DNA of 32,902 nt from Oscillibacter sp. (GTDB lineage: Bacteria > Bacillota > Clostridia > Oscillospirales > Oscillospiraceae): positions 1 to 32,902 of the forward strand of contig JAAWTB010000004.1 of the NCBI GenBank assembly GCA_022801815.1. Reading direction: 5' to 3'. Below, piece by piece: positions 16,481 through 26,057 of the stretch; within the stretch, counting starts at the first letter, position 1; the number at the start of each line of letters is the position of its first letter. The notes under the pieces are model-generated. The model was given only the letters and a program-made list of their open reading frames with translations. It was not told the DNA's origin and searched no databases. The position numbers were made by a program, and so were the translations under genes.

Positions 16481-17239
16481 TCAAATAGGGGACTTTGGCT
16501 GTTTGAGAAATACCAAGTGGTTTTCTGCGGACAGTTCCCCATGGAAACGATAGCCCAACTGGTCAAAGGCCCGGAGATTCTCCGGGACTTCGATGTTACG
16601 TTCGGCCATCCAGCGCACCATCTGCCCCCGGGCCATTTTGCATTGAGTGCCCTTCTCCATAACCCTGCCGCCCTTCCACTCGCCGAAAGCGCAGGTGACA
16701 AAGCGGACACTCTTGGGCAAATAGGGTTCCACCGCCTTGCTGTACTCCTTAGAGGCCAGGTTCAGCACAAACTCAGTCTCAGAGGCCAGCTGCCGGGCCA
16801 GACGGTCACCCCAGAACTGGTACAGGTTCCGGCAGCCGTCCACGTTCAGCTTGGCCTGCATCTCCAGCCGGTAGGGGGTCACGCCGTCGAAGGGCCGCAG
16901 CAGACCATAGAAGCCGGAGAGAATGCGCAGGTGTTCCCGGAGGTAGTCCAGGTGGGCCGCTGTCATCACACCGGGGGCCATGCAGCGGTACTGGATGCCC
17001 TCGTAGGAGAGGACCGCCGGGGTGAGATTGCGGCACAGGTCCATATGCTCCAGCCTCTCCACGTTCAACTTGGCAATAGCGTCGCTGCACTTCCAAAGGC
17101 CCTGCAGCTCCTTGGGGGACATGCCCTGGAGGACCATTTTCAGCCGCTCCGCCCTCTCCAGAAACTGGGGCGGGCCGTCTAAGGCAAAGCTGTCCGTGTC
17201 CACGACCATGTTCTTGGCAGGAGCGATGATGATGCGCAT
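16481..17239 (-). CDS. yaaA: Peroxide stress protein YaaA (DUF328/UPF0246)
   Basis: ORF 252 aa; MRIIIAPAKNM, LSGFYGLLRPFDGVTPYRLEMQ, NLASKEYSKAV. Confidence 0.95.
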   Translation of the reverse strand: MRIIIAPAKNMVVDTDSFALDGPPQFLERAERLKMVLQGMSPKELQGLWKCSDAIAKLNVERLEHMDLCRNLTPAVLSYEGIQYRCMAPGVMTAAHLDYLREHLRILSGFYGLLRPFDGVTPYRLEMQAKLNVDGCRNLYQFWGDRLARQLASETEFVLNLASKEYSKAVEPYLPKSVRFVTCAFGEWKGGRVMEKGTQCKMARGQMVRWMAERNIEVPENLRAFDQLGYRFHGELSAENHLVFLKQPKSPI

Positions 17240-17253
17240 AGGACGGTCCTCCT

Positions 17254-17664
17254 TTAAATAATAATCCCTTCGCAGTGGTCGGTTTCGTGCTGGATAATCT
17301 GGGCCGCCAGGGCGGTAAAGGTCTTGAAGCGGGTCTGAAACCGCTCATTTTGATACTGCACTTTGATGGACTGCCAGCGCTTGGCTTTCCGGGTTCCAGT
17401 TAGGGAGAGGCAGCCCTCCTCCGCCTCATAAGGGCCGGATTTTTTGATGATCTCCGGGTTGAACATGACCATGTACTTGCCCTCGTTGTCAAAGGCGATG
17501 ATTCTTTTTTGGACGCCGATCATGTTGGCCGCCATGCCCACACAGCCATCCCTGTGGGCATCCAGGGTGTCCAGCAGGTCCTGGGCGACGGATAAATCGG
17601 CTGGAGCGGCTGGCTCCGCTTTTTGGGAGAGAAATGTTTCGTCTTTCATAATGTCTCGAATCAT
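17254..17664 (-). CDS. Peptide deformylase-like protein
   Basis: MIRDIMKDETFLSQKAEPA..GCVGMAANMIGV..EEGCLSLTG..QIIQHETDHCEG; ATG 17664 with GGAGG RBS. Confidence 0.9.
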   Translation of the reverse strand: MIRDIMKDETFLSQKAEPAAPADLSVAQDLLDTLDAHRDGCVGMAANMIGVQKRIIAFDNEGKYMVMFNPEIIKKSGPYEAEEGCLSLTGTRKAKRWQSIKVQYQNERFQTRFKTFTALAAQIIQHETDHCEGIII

Positions 17665-17841
17665 GATATGTGCCTCCAAGCCCTGTTTCCCATAACGGAA
17701 ACCGTGTAATATACTTAATAAGATAGCACAAACTGGGGAAAGGCGCAAATGTTGGATAATGCAGCAAATGCCGCCATGAGGAGATAACGGTTTGCGGCGA
17801 AACCCTGATCTATGGGGGCAAGAATCTAACGGGCTATAGAC

Positions 17842-17882
17842 AAAAAATACGGGATCGGCCAAGCGGCCGGTCCCGTATTTTC
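17842..17882. terminator. Rho-independent terminator, bidirectional-looking
   Basis: AAAAAATACGGGAtCGGCC-AAGC-GGCCGgTCCCGTATTTT. Confidence 0.85.
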
Positions 17883-18056
17883 TATCCTGTGCTCTTAGGA
17901 GTCCTTCATCCAGTCCTCATGTTCTTCCAAGGTGATAATGTCCGGAGCCCATTTCTGGTTCATCCTTCCGACCATCTCACTCCAGGCGCAGAAATTGGCG
18001 TCGGACTGCTTTTTCTTCCGCTGCTGGGGACCGTCCTTCTTGTCCGTACGCAGGTT

Positions 18057-18692
18057 CTATTCAACAAAGGAATGGCTCATAATATAGAACTCTTCCTGGC
18101 TGGGCAGATGCTTTTTTTCAAGCGGTTCAAGGCTATCGTCGTAGGTTTGCGCTTCCTCTTCGTTGATGCTCATGACGGGGCTGTCGCAGTAGAACCACTT
18201 CCGGCCATCCAAGGCGCCGGCCCTCAGCTCCTTCACCAGCATCGCCGCCGGGTACTTTCCCCCTTCTACGCAAACATTGTGCTTTTTGCAGCTTTGAAAA
18301 CCCCGGCTTACATAGTTGACCGGACTCCCGAAGATGACAATTACATTATACCCCATCGCCGCTGCCTTCTCAAAGGAATAGTCCATCAGTCTTTTGCCAT
18401 AGCCCTGCCGCTGGTACTCCGGCAGCACGCAGACAGGACCGAAGGTAAGAGCCGTCTTTTCCTCTCCGGCCTCGTCCGCCAGCCGGGCCTTCGTGTACAT
18501 GATGTTCCCGATGACCTGACCGTCCAAGTCCAGAACAAAGTCCAGCTCGGGGATGAAGTCCTCATGCCCCCGCATGACATGAACCAAATAGTGCTCCGCG
18601 CATCCCGGAACATAGAGATTGTAGAAAGCCCGGCGGGTCATATCCTCCACAGTCCGATGATCCGCCGGAGTTTCATTTCGGATATTCAGCAT
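18057..18692 (-). CDS. GNAT-family N-acetyltransferase
   Basis: LTFGPVCVLPEYQRQGYGKRLMDYSFEKAAAMGYNVIVIFGSPVNYVSRGF; ATG 18692 with AGGGGTGA RBS. Confidence 0.92.
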   Translation of the reverse strand: MLNIRNETPADHRTVEDMTRRAFYNLYVPGCAEHYLVHVMRGHEDFIPELDFVLDLDGQVIGNIMYTKARLADEAGEEKTALTFGPVCVLPEYQRQGYGKRLMDYSFEKAAAMGYNVIVIFGSPVNYVSRGFQSCKKHNVCVEGGKYPAAMLVKELRAGALDGRKWFYCDSPVMSINEEEAQTYDDSLEPLEKKHLPSQEEFYIMSHSFVE

Positions 18693-18818
18693 TGTTTCAC
18701 CCCTTTTTGTATTCATTCCCCAAATCGTGCGCCGGAATTCAGCTGGCGGCAATCGCTATTATAGGCGCGGGAAATGGGCGGCAGACATTAGGGCTTGGCA
18801 TTTTTCCAGGAAAAAACC

Positions 18819-19565
18819 TCAAAACACGCACAGCGCCGTAAAGCAGGACCCGCGGGGACCCAGCCCCTCCACAAAATAGCCCGTCTCATCCCGGAATCCA
18901 TCCAGCTTCAGCTGGTCTCCCAGAACGGCCTCCCGGCTGTAGTTGATATAGAACTCTTTGAAAACCCGGGGCTGCAAATCCTCCGGCAGCGCGTCCCAGA
19001 CGATGTCGCCGTAATTTCCGCTGAAAAGATGCCCGTTGCCGTCCAGGTCGGACCATCGGACCCGGCGGGTTCCCAGGTCCTCCCGTCCTTCTGGGGGCAG
19101 GACAATTCTCCGCGTTTCCGGGCAGTCCAAGGGCCGGTCGTCCCGCAGCAGGGGTTTGGCGGTGAAGGCCGAGGGGCGCATAATTTTCCTGGTTTCCGGG
19201 TCCACCAGAATCCAGTCCGTCCGGGCGGAGACCCGGAGCCGGCCCTGCCGGTCCTTCATCTCATAATTTCGTCCCATGTGGGTGCCCTTAATCCCGGCCT
19301 CCCAGGTGGTGATGTCCAGCACGTCCCCCGCCCTGGGGCAGTCGTGGATGCGAAGCGCCGCCCGAGAGAGGAGGAACACCTCCCGTTGGGCCCACAGCGC
19401 CTCGTGGGTCAGGCCCCGGGCGTCGTAGTCGTACCCGGCGAAGGCCCCCAGGCGGCTTAGAAGTGCCGCCGCCCGGACCCGCTGGTCCGGACCGCAGTCC
19501 CAGAACACCAGTTCCTCCTGGCGGAAATAGCCGTTTTCATACAGCCGCTGTTTAAAATCTTCCAT
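18819..19565 (-). CDS. Acyl-ACP thioesterase
   Basis: MEDFKQRLYENGYFRQEELVFWDCGPDQRVRAAALLSRLGAFAG..SARTDWILVDPETRKIMRPS..VRWSDLDGNGHLFSGNYGDIVWD..; the larger ORF to 20024 overlaps the upstream gene and is not used. Confidence 0.9.
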   Translation of the reverse strand: MEDFKQRLYENGYFRQEELVFWDCGPDQRVRAAALLSRLGAFAGYDYDARGLTHEALWAQREVFLLSRAALRIHDCPRAGDVLDITTWEAGIKGTHMGRNYEMKDRQGRLRVSARTDWILVDPETRKIMRPSAFTAKPLLRDDRPLDCPETRRIVLPPEGREDLGTRRVRWSDLDGNGHLFSGNYGDIVWDALPEDLQPRVFKEFYINYSREAVLGDQLKLDGFRDETGYFVEGLGPRGSCFTALCVF

Positions 19566-19588
19566 GGCAGAATCCCATCCTCCTTCGT

Positions 19589-20035
19589 TCACTTCCTGGT
19601 CGGGCGCAGCCGGGGGAACACCGCCCGGAACACCGACGAGGCCAGCATGGCCCCCACTGCCAGCGCCGCCGCCATCCCGAAGGTGTGAAGCAGGGTGCGG
19701 AGAAATGCATCCGTCTCCCCCGCCACACAATGCCGCATAGCGTAGTAAACGCCCCCGCCGGGAACCAGGGGCAGCAGGGCCACCAGTACATAGCCCGTCA
19801 CCGGGCAGCGCCGGACCCGGCTCATTACCTCGGCAAAAACGCCGATGGCCGCCGCCGCCAGGAAAGCCGCGAAGATGCTCTTCCCTCCCAGCAGGTATAC
19901 CAGCCAGCCCAGGGCCCCGCCCACTCCGGCGATCAGCTTGCCACCGCCGTGGATGTTGAACATCAGCGTAAAGCCCACGCAGGCCAAAAAGGCGCAGAGG
20001 CAGGGCAGGACATAGTCCAAACATATCGTCTCCAT
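19589..20035 (-). CDS. Threonine/serine exporter, small subunit-like (ThrE_2/DUF3815)
   Basis: Hydrophobic ORF; LACVGFTLMFNIHGGGKLIAGVGGALGWLVYL, LPLVPGGGVYYAM; GGGAGG RBS. Confidence 0.88.
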   Translation of the reverse strand: METICLDYVLPCLCAFLACVGFTLMFNIHGGGKLIAGVGGALGWLVYLLGGKSIFAAFLAAAAIGVFAEVMSRVRRCPVTGYVLVALLPLVPGGGVYYAMRHCVAGETDAFLRTLLHTFGMAAALAVGAMLASSVFRAVFPRLRPTRK

Positions 20036-20045
20036 ACCGTCCTCC

Positions 20046-20807
20046 CTACACAAACCCGCCCAGAGCCTGTCCCGCAGCCGCGCCCAAGGCGATGGCGGAG
20101 GCCACCAAAATCGCGTCCGCTGTGCGGCTCAGGGCGGAAAAAGTGTCCCCGGCCATAATCTCCCGCATGGCGTTGGTCAGAGCCACGCCGGGCACCAGGA
20201 CCATCAGTGTGGAAATCGTCACCACGTCCACACTCCGCCCCAGCCCCGCCTCCACCAGCGCCAGCGCCAGGAAGGCCGCCACGGCGCTGCACACCGCCGT
20301 GCGGAAAAAGCTGTTTGCCCCGATGAATTTTCCGCCGTAGAGCAGGCACAGCCCCACCGCCAGGCCGCAGAAGAAGGAACAGGCCGTGTCCCGCAAGCCT
20401 CCGCCGAACAGCGGGGCGAAAAAGGCGGAGGCTACGCCGTAGCCCAGCAGTGTCGTCCGGGGGGAATGCCGGGGAATGGCGTCCGGCAGGGCGTTCACCG
20501 CCTCCTGGGCCTCATCCAGGGACGGAACCTGGGCGCAGAGGCGGCGGCACAGGGCGTTGCACCGCTCCAGCAGCTCAATATCCGTGCCGTGAAGCGGAAC
20601 CCGGCGCATCCGGGTGACGGGATGGCCCTGGGGCGTCGCCACGCTGACAATCAGGCAGTTGGGGATAGCGAAGACCTCCGGGTTTTCCAGGCCATAGGAC
20701 CGGAGCAGCCGCCGGGCGGACTCCTCCACCCGGTAAATCTCCGCGCCGCTGTACATCAGCTGATAGCCCAGCTCCGCCGCCATATTCAAGAGCTTTTCAT
20801 AGTCCAT
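20046..20807 (-). CDS. Threonine/serine exporter, ThrE N-terminal domain (DUF1212)
   Basis: ORF 253 aa; MYSGAEIYRVEESARRLLRSYG..FAIPNCLIVS, STLMVLVPGVALTNAMREIMAGD. Confidence 0.92.
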   Translation of the reverse strand: MDYEKLLNMAAELGYQLMYSGAEIYRVEESARRLLRSYGLENPEVFAIPNCLIVSVATPQGHPVTRMRRVPLHGTDIELLERCNALCRRLCAQVPSLDEAQEAVNALPDAIPRHSPRTTLLGYGVASAFFAPLFGGGLRDTACSFFCGLAVGLCLLYGGKFIGANSFFRTAVCSAVAAFLALALVEAGLGRSVDVVTISTLMVLVPGVALTNAMREIMAGDTFSALSRTADAILVASAIALGAAAGQALGGFV

Positions 20808-20809
20808 GC

Positions 20810-21619
20810 TCAGTCCAGCGTCTCCTTAAAATCCGCGCAGAAGTTGGGCCGGTGAACATCCAGCACCACGGGGAGCTTCCCCTCCGCGAAGCGCTGGCTC
20901 AAGCCCTCCATGCCGTACTTCAGCTTGTACTCGATCTCCTCCTTGTAGGCGGGGATCAGCAGATAAAAGCTGATCTCCCGCTCCTCTTCGGTCTTCAGGG
21001 GCGGAACCAGGGTAAGGCTGTCCAACACCGCGCCGCCAAAGCCCAGGCCGTCGCAAATGGGGGTGTACTCCGGCCCGTTGGGGATGGTGTGGCCCCAGCC
21101 CAGCCAGGTCTTGTACTCGTGGGGGAAGCGGGCCAGGAACTTCAGCATCTGGATGGGCCAGAACCGCTCATAGGGCAGGTCCTTGGGATTGCTCCCCGCC
21201 TTGCCCAGGTCCCAGTCCCCAGGGAGGAGCATGTAGAGCTCCGCGTATTTCAAATCCTCCCGGTCCGCGATCTCCTCCGGCAGGCTCATGGGCAGATCGC
21301 TCATGCCGGTGGTATAGAGGAGCGTGCAGTCCCCCTTGGGGGAGTGGAGGACGTGAACGTCGATGTGGACCAAATCGCTGATGAGCTCGTGGCAGACGAA
21401 ACCCTCCCAGCCCGGGAAAATCTCCTCCATGTGCTTCTCAATGGCCTCCGTGGAGACGCACACATCCTCCGGGGGCCGGAAGCCCGGATTCTCCGGCGTC
21501 TGGTACCGGTAAACAGCAGAGCCGCCGGGGGTATACTCCTCCGTCTCCGGGGCCGTGCCCGGCTTTCTTCCGGAAGGCGGGGCTTCCTTTTTCTTTTTAA
21601 ACCTGTCCAAAAAAACCAT
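20810..21619 (-). CDS. Suppressor-of-fused (SUFU) domain protein
   Basis: ORF 269 aa; ISDLVHIDVHVLHSPKGDCTLLYTTGMSDLPM, YAELYMLLPGDWDL, LKFLARFPHEYKTWLGWGHTIPN. Confidence 0.88.
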   Translation of the reverse strand: MVFLDRFKKKKEAPPSGRKPGTAPETEEYTPGGSAVYRYQTPENPGFRPPEDVCVSTEAIEKHMEEIFPGWEGFVCHELISDLVHIDVHVLHSPKGDCTLLYTTGMSDLPMSLPEEIADREDLKYAELYMLLPGDWDLGKAGSNPKDLPYERFWPIQMLKFLARFPHEYKTWLGWGHTIPNGPEYTPICDGLGFGGAVLDSLTLVPPLKTEEEREISFYLLIPAYKEEIEYKLKYGMEGLSQRFAEGKLPVVLDVHRPNFCADFKETLD

Positions 21620-21758
21620 AGCAGAAACCTCCTTATATCATCCGCAGAAACTTTTCTCTATCCTACTCCTTTTCCCTCCCGCTGGCAATTGTTTTTTCTC
21701 CCGAAATCCGCTACAATGGAACCGGGCAAACTTCCATCATTTCAAAAGAGGTGTTTTT

Positions 21759-22517
21759 ATGAGACTGGTTTCCTGGAATGTCAACGGCCTGCGGGCCTGC
21801 CTGAAAAAAGGTTTTTTGGACTTCTGCACCTTCGCCGACGCGGACATCATCTGCCTCCAAGAGACGAAGATGCGGCCGGAGCAGGCGGAGTTTGATCTCC
21901 CCGGCTATACCCGCTTCTGGAACAGCGCGGACAAGGCGGGCTACTCCGGTACCGCCTTGTTCACCCGCCGCCAGCCCCTGAACGTCACCTACGACTTCGG
22001 CATCGACGAGCACCGCCACGAGGGGCGGATCATTACGGCGGAGTTTCCGGACTTCTACCTGGTCTGCTGCTACACCCCAAACTCCAAGGACCAGCTCCTC
22101 CGCCTGGACTACCGGATGGCCTGGGAGGACGACCTGCGGGACTACCTCTGCCAGCTGGACGCGGTGAAGCCGGTGGTCTACTGCGGGGATCTGAACGTGG
22201 CCCACCAGGAAATCGACCTGAAAAACCCCGGCCCCAACCGGCGGAACCCCGGCTTCACCGACGAGGAGCGGGAGAAAATGACAAAGCTTCTGGACGCCGG
22301 CTTTGTGGACACCTTCCGGGCGCTGTACCCGGACAAGACCGGAGCCTACTCCTGGTGGAGCTACCGGGGCCGGGCCCGGGAGAACAACGCGGGGTGGAGA
22401 ATTGACTACTTCATCGTCTCGGAGCGGCTGAGGAGCCGCATTCAAAACGCCGACATCTGGAGCGAGGTCCACGGCAGCGACCACTGCCCGGTGGTGCTGG
22501 AGCTGTCTGAGGAATAA
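21759..22517 (+). CDS. Exodeoxyribonuclease III
   Basis: MRLVSWNVNGLRAC, DIICLQETKM, YCGDLNVAHQEIDL, WRIDYFIVSE, GSDHCPVVLEL; ATG 21759 with AAAGAGG upstream. Confidence 0.97.
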   Translation: MRLVSWNVNGLRACLKKGFLDFCTFADADIICLQETKMRPEQAEFDLPGYTRFWNSADKAGYSGTALFTRRQPLNVTYDFGIDEHRHEGRIITAEFPDFYLVCCYTPNSKDQLLRLDYRMAWEDDLRDYLCQLDAVKPVVYCGDLNVAHQEIDLKNPGPNRRNPGFTDEEREKMTKLLDAGFVDTFRALYPDKTGAYSWWSYRGRARENNAGWRIDYFIVSERLRSRIQNADIWSEVHGSDHCPVVLELSEE

Positions 22518-22518
22518 A

Positions 22519-22545
22519 CGGAGGAGGGGCTTTGCCCCTCCTCCG
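22519..22545. terminator. Stem-loop between convergent genes
   Basis: CGGAGGAGGGGC-TTT-GCCCCTCCTCCG followed by CGTTT. Confidence 0.75.
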
Positions 22546-22560
22546 CGTTTGGTCTTCCGG

Positions 22561-23901
22561 TCAGTCCACCGCTTCTTCCAGCTCCAGCACAGCCTCCAGG
22601 GTCTCCCCGTTCCGAAGGAGGGTCAGGGCCAGCGTATCGCCTACATAGAGCGTCCGCCGGACGCGGAACAGGTCCTGATTCGTGCGCACCGGCTCTCCCT
22701 GGGCGGCAATTATATAGTCTCCCGGCCGGACTCCCGCCGCCTCTGCGGCGGTGCCGGCATCCACAGAGCTTACCAGAAGCCCCCGCTCGTCCGTCTGCAC
22801 CCAGATGCCGAGCCTCGGCTCCGGCCGGACCTCGCCCCACTTTAAAAGGTCGTTGACAATCCGCTCCAGCTGGGCGGAGGGGATGGCAAAGCCCAGGCCC
22901 TCTACGCTGTCCCGGTTCCAGTCGGACATGTATTTGGCCACGTTGATGCCCACCACCTGGCCCCGCTCGCTGATGAGGGGGCCGCCGGAGTTGCCGGAGT
23001 TCAGGGCGGCGTTGGTCTGGAGGAGGGTCATGGTGTGGCCCTCCACCTCAATGTCCCGGTCGATGGCGGAGACAATGCCGTTGGTCAGGGTGCCCCGGAG
23101 CCGCCGGGGGGCGCCGATGGCGTAGACCGGGTCCCCCACTACCAGCTGCTCCGAATCTCCAAACGGGGCGAAGGGCAGGGCGTCTGCGGTCAACTCCATC
23201 AGCTCCCCCGGGGGAACCTTCAGGACCGCCAGATCGCTGTTCTCGTCCCCAGCCACAAAGCAGACCTCCATGGTATAGCCGCTGTCCAGCGTGACAAAGC
23301 ACTTCCTTCCGCCCCGGACCACATGATGGTTGGTCAGAATATAACCGTCCTCCGAGAAAATGACGCCGGTACCGATGGAAATGCCTTCCCCCGTCTCGCA
23401 CTGCACCGTTACCACCGCCGGATTCAGGCGGCGGTAAACCTCCTGGGCCGTCAGGATCTCTCCTTGTTCCCGAACCACCGTCAGCGCCGCCCCCTGATCG
23501 ACGGGCCAGCCGGGGATGCTGATTTCCACCGTTTGGCAGGCGGCGGGGCCGCTCTCCGGGGCGTTTTTCTCCTGAAAGGCCAAATGCTCCACGGTCTTTG
23601 CCGCCGCCGTCAGGCCCACCAGCGCCGCCACACAGAGTAAAAATTTGTAAAAGCCGGACTTCCGCCTCCCAGGCCGGCGTCTCCCCGGCCGCCCCTTCCG
23701 GGAAGCAGCTGAAACGGAGGGCGCTCCTCTCCCGCCAGGGACAGGGCGGCAATAGGACTCCACCACCTCCCGGGGGTCCCGCTGGCGGTAGGCTTCCACA
23801 ATCTCCCGGGGGTCCCGCTCCCCTTCGCCGTTTCGAAGGGGAGCGCGGTAAACCTCCACAATCTCGCCGGGCAGCCGCCCGGCCTGCTCACGTTCTCCCA
23901 T
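22561..23901 (-). CDS. HtrA/DegP-like trypsin-type serine protease with PDZ domain, membrane anchored
   Basis: ORF 446 aa; ILTNHHVV, NSDLAVLKV, NSGNSGGPL triad motifs, one TM segment, C-terminal PDZ. Confidence 0.95.
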   Translation of the reverse strand: MGEREQAGRLPGEIVEVYRAPLRNGEGERDPREIVEAYRQRDPREVVESYCRPVPGGRGAPSVSAASRKGRPGRRRPGRRKSGFYKFLLCVAALVGLTAAAKTVEHLAFQEKNAPESGPAACQTVEISIPGWPVDQGAALTVVREQGEILTAQEVYRRLNPAVVTVQCETGEGISIGTGVIFSEDGYILTNHHVVRGGRKCFVTLDSGYTMEVCFVAGDENSDLAVLKVPPGELMELTADALPFAPFGDSEQLVVGDPVYAIGAPRRLRGTLTNGIVSAIDRDIEVEGHTMTLLQTNAALNSGNSGGPLISERGQVVGINVAKYMSDWNRDSVEGLGFAIPSAQLERIVNDLLKWGEVRPEPRLGIWVQTDERGLLVSSVDAGTAAEAAGVRPGDYIIAAQGEPVRTNQDLFRVRRTLYVGDTLALTLLRNGETLEAVLELEEAVD

Positions 23902-23907
23902 GCTCCC

Positions 23908-25362
23908 TCACTTTGTGGTCAGCGAAAAGGAGAAGGTGGTCACGCCGCTTTCGCTGGTGACGTTGATTTTCTCCTTGTGCTGCTCCAAAATCGTCTTGAC
24001 GATGTAAAGCCCCAGACCCACGCCGTCCTTGTCCTCACTGCGGGATTTATCGCTTTTGTGGAACCGCTCAAACAGCAGCGGCAGCTCCCCGGCGGGAATG
24101 GCATCCCCGCAGTTGCGCACCATCACCCGGGCCCGTCCGTCCAGGAGGGTCAGCCCCAGGTAGAGGGTGGACCCCTTGTAGGCGAACTTCGCCGCGTTTT
24201 CCAGCAGGTTGTAGATAACCTGGGTAATCAAATCGTTGTCCCCCAGGACCAGGATGGGTCCCTCGGGAATATCGGCCTCCACGTCCAGCTCCCGGTCCGT
24301 GATTTTTTTCTCCATAGAGATCAGCACCCGGCGCATGCTTTCGCAGAGGTCAAAGTGGGCCCCGCTCCGCAATGGGTCGATGGCCTGGAGCTGGCTCACG
24401 TCCAGCATCCGCCGCACCAGGCGGCTGAGGCGGCGGCTCTCTCCGGAGATGATCTGGAGGTAGTGTTTCTCATTCTCCGGCGGAATGGCGCCGTCCAGGA
24501 TGGCGTCCGTATATCCGGCGACGGTGGTCATGGGGGTTTTCAGCTCGTGGGAGATGTTGGCGATGAACTCCCGCCGCTGCCGCTCCGTCTGCTGGAGAGA
24601 CTCCGCCATGGCGTTGAAGGAGGCCGCCAGCTCTCCCACCTCGTCCCCCCGGCCATAGTCGTTCATGCGGACATCAAAATCCCCCTCGGCATAGCGCCGG
24701 GTGGCTTCCACCATCTCCCGGATGGGCTTCACCTGCCGCATGGCGGTGACGGAGGAGGCCATGAAGGCAATCATCAGTACCACAAAGGCCGTCATGAAGA
24801 AAAGGCCGATAAAGCCCTGCCACATCGAATCCAGCGAGGCCATGGTGGACACCGCCACTACCTCCCCCACCCGCTCCAACGTGGCGGGATTCACGGCGGC
24901 CACGCCCACGGAGAACCGCTTCTGTGGATAGATGCCCCCGAAATCGTCCCGCCAGGAGTCGCTGCCCCGGTCCATGATCCGGGCCGTCCGCTCGTCGGGG
25001 ATGGTGACCGTCTTCCCGTCCAGGGTCTTGTCGGTGGAAAGAAGGACATGGCCCTCCGGGTCGCAGATCATGAAATGCACATCGGAGACGATGGCGGCAA
25101 AGCTGGCCAGGCGCTGGAAGTCCAGATCGTCCTGAAGGTCTTCCATATCGAGATACCGCCCGTTCTCCAGATAGCTCAGGGAGAGCTGGCTCATGACCTG
25201 GGCCTTGGCGGCGATCTCCTGACCCTGCTGGCTCCGGGCGTAGTTATAGCTCAGGGAGAAGAAGGACACGCCCAGCAGGCACAGCGTCAAAAGCACCATG
25301 CCGGCGGTGACGCAGAGCTGCCGCCAGTAAAGGCCCTGGGTCCGCTCCCGAAAGCGCCTCAT
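23908..25362 (-). CDS. Sensor histidine kinase (HAMP, HisKA, HATPase)
   Basis: ORF 484 aa; FIANISHELKTPMTTVAGY H-box, NLLENAAKFAY N-box, GVGLGLYIVK G-box. Confidence 0.96.
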   Translation of the reverse strand: MRRFRERTQGLYWRQLCVTAGMVLLTLCLLGVSFFSLSYNYARSQQGQEIAAKAQVMSQLSLSYLENGRYLDMEDLQDDLDFQRLASFAAIVSDVHFMICDPEGHVLLSTDKTLDGKTVTIPDERTARIMDRGSDSWRDDFGGIYPQKRFSVGVAAVNPATLERVGEVVAVSTMASLDSMWQGFIGLFFMTAFVVLMIAFMASSVTAMRQVKPIREMVEATRRYAEGDFDVRMNDYGRGDEVGELAASFNAMAESLQQTERQRREFIANISHELKTPMTTVAGYTDAILDGAIPPENEKHYLQIISGESRRLSRLVRRMLDVSQLQAIDPLRSGAHFDLCESMRRVLISMEKKITDRELDVEADIPEGPILVLGDNDLITQVIYNLLENAAKFAYKGSTLYLGLTLLDGRARVMVRNCGDAIPAGELPLLFERFHKSDKSRSEDKDGVGLGLYIVKTILEQHKEKINVTSESGVTTFSFSLTTK

Positions 25363-26057
25363 GGCTCCGCCTTCTCCGTGATCAGCTCGAATTTATAGCC
25401 CACGCCCCACACGGTTTTCAGGGCCCACCGCTCGCTGACGCCCTCCACTTTCTCCCGCAGGCGTTTGATGTGTACATCCACCGTCCGGCTGTCCCCGAAG
25501 TAATCAAAGCCCCAAACCTCGTCCAGAAGCTGGTTCCGGGTGTAGACCCGATTGGGAGTGGACGCCAGGTGATATAGAAGCTCCAGCTCCTTGGGCGGGG
25601 TGTCAATCTTTTTCCCGTCCACGATAAGCTCGTAGGAGTCCAGGTTGATAATCAGCCTGTCGAAGGTCAGTTTCTTGCTGGTGTCATTGGGAATCTCCGT
25701 CCGGCGGAGGACGGCGTTGATGCGGGCGATGAGTTCCTTCATCTCAAAGGGCTTGACGATGTAGTCGTCCGCCCCCATCTCCAGCCCCTGGATGCGGTCG
25801 AACACCTCGCTTTTGGCGGTAAGCATGATGATGGGCACCTGGGAGGTCTCCCGAATCTTGGCGCAGACGGCCCAGCCGTCCATAACGGGCAGCATGATGT
25901 CCAGGAGAATCAGGTCCGGCGGGGACTTTTGAAATTCCTCAATGGCCTTCCCGCCGTCCCCGGCGATGCGGACATCGAAGCCCTCCTTCACCAGGTACAT
26001 GTGGATGAGATCGGAGATGTTGCGGTCGTCCTCGACCACCAAAATATTGCGTCCCAT
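25359..26057 (-). CDS. OmpR/PhoB-type response regulator
   Basis: MGRNILVVEDDRNISDLI, LILLDIMLPVMDGW, winged-helix RVYTRNQLLDEVWGFDYFGDSRTVDVHIKRLREKVE; ATG 26057, GGGAGGG RBS. Confidence 0.96.
   Translation of the reverse strand: MGRNILVVEDDRNISDLIHMYLVKEGFDVRIAGDGGKAIEEFQKSPPDLILLDIMLPVMDGWAVCAKIRETSQVPIIMLTAKSEVFDRIQGLEMGADDYIVKPFEMKELIARINAVLRRTEIPNDTSKKLTFDRLIINLDSYELIVDGKKIDTPPKELELLYHLASTPNRVYTRNQLLDEVWGFDYFGDSRTVDVHIKRLREKVEGVSERWALKTVWGVGYKFELITEKAEP

Noticed and set aside
16092-18059. Amber recoding (pyrrolysine or suppressor) explaining both TAG interruptions
   Set aside because: Most other readable stops here are TAA/TGA and one TAG lies in an obviously decayed block; decay is simpler. 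No Pyl genes are visible in the window. Kept only as a test suggestion.
18819-20024. 401-aa ORF as one protein
   Set aside because: The upstream part overlaps the ThrE-like gene out of frame; the thioesterase homology begins at MEDFKQRLYENGYF (19565).
23977-25398. 473-aa plus-strand ORF
   Set aside because: Antisense shadow of the histidine kinase gene.
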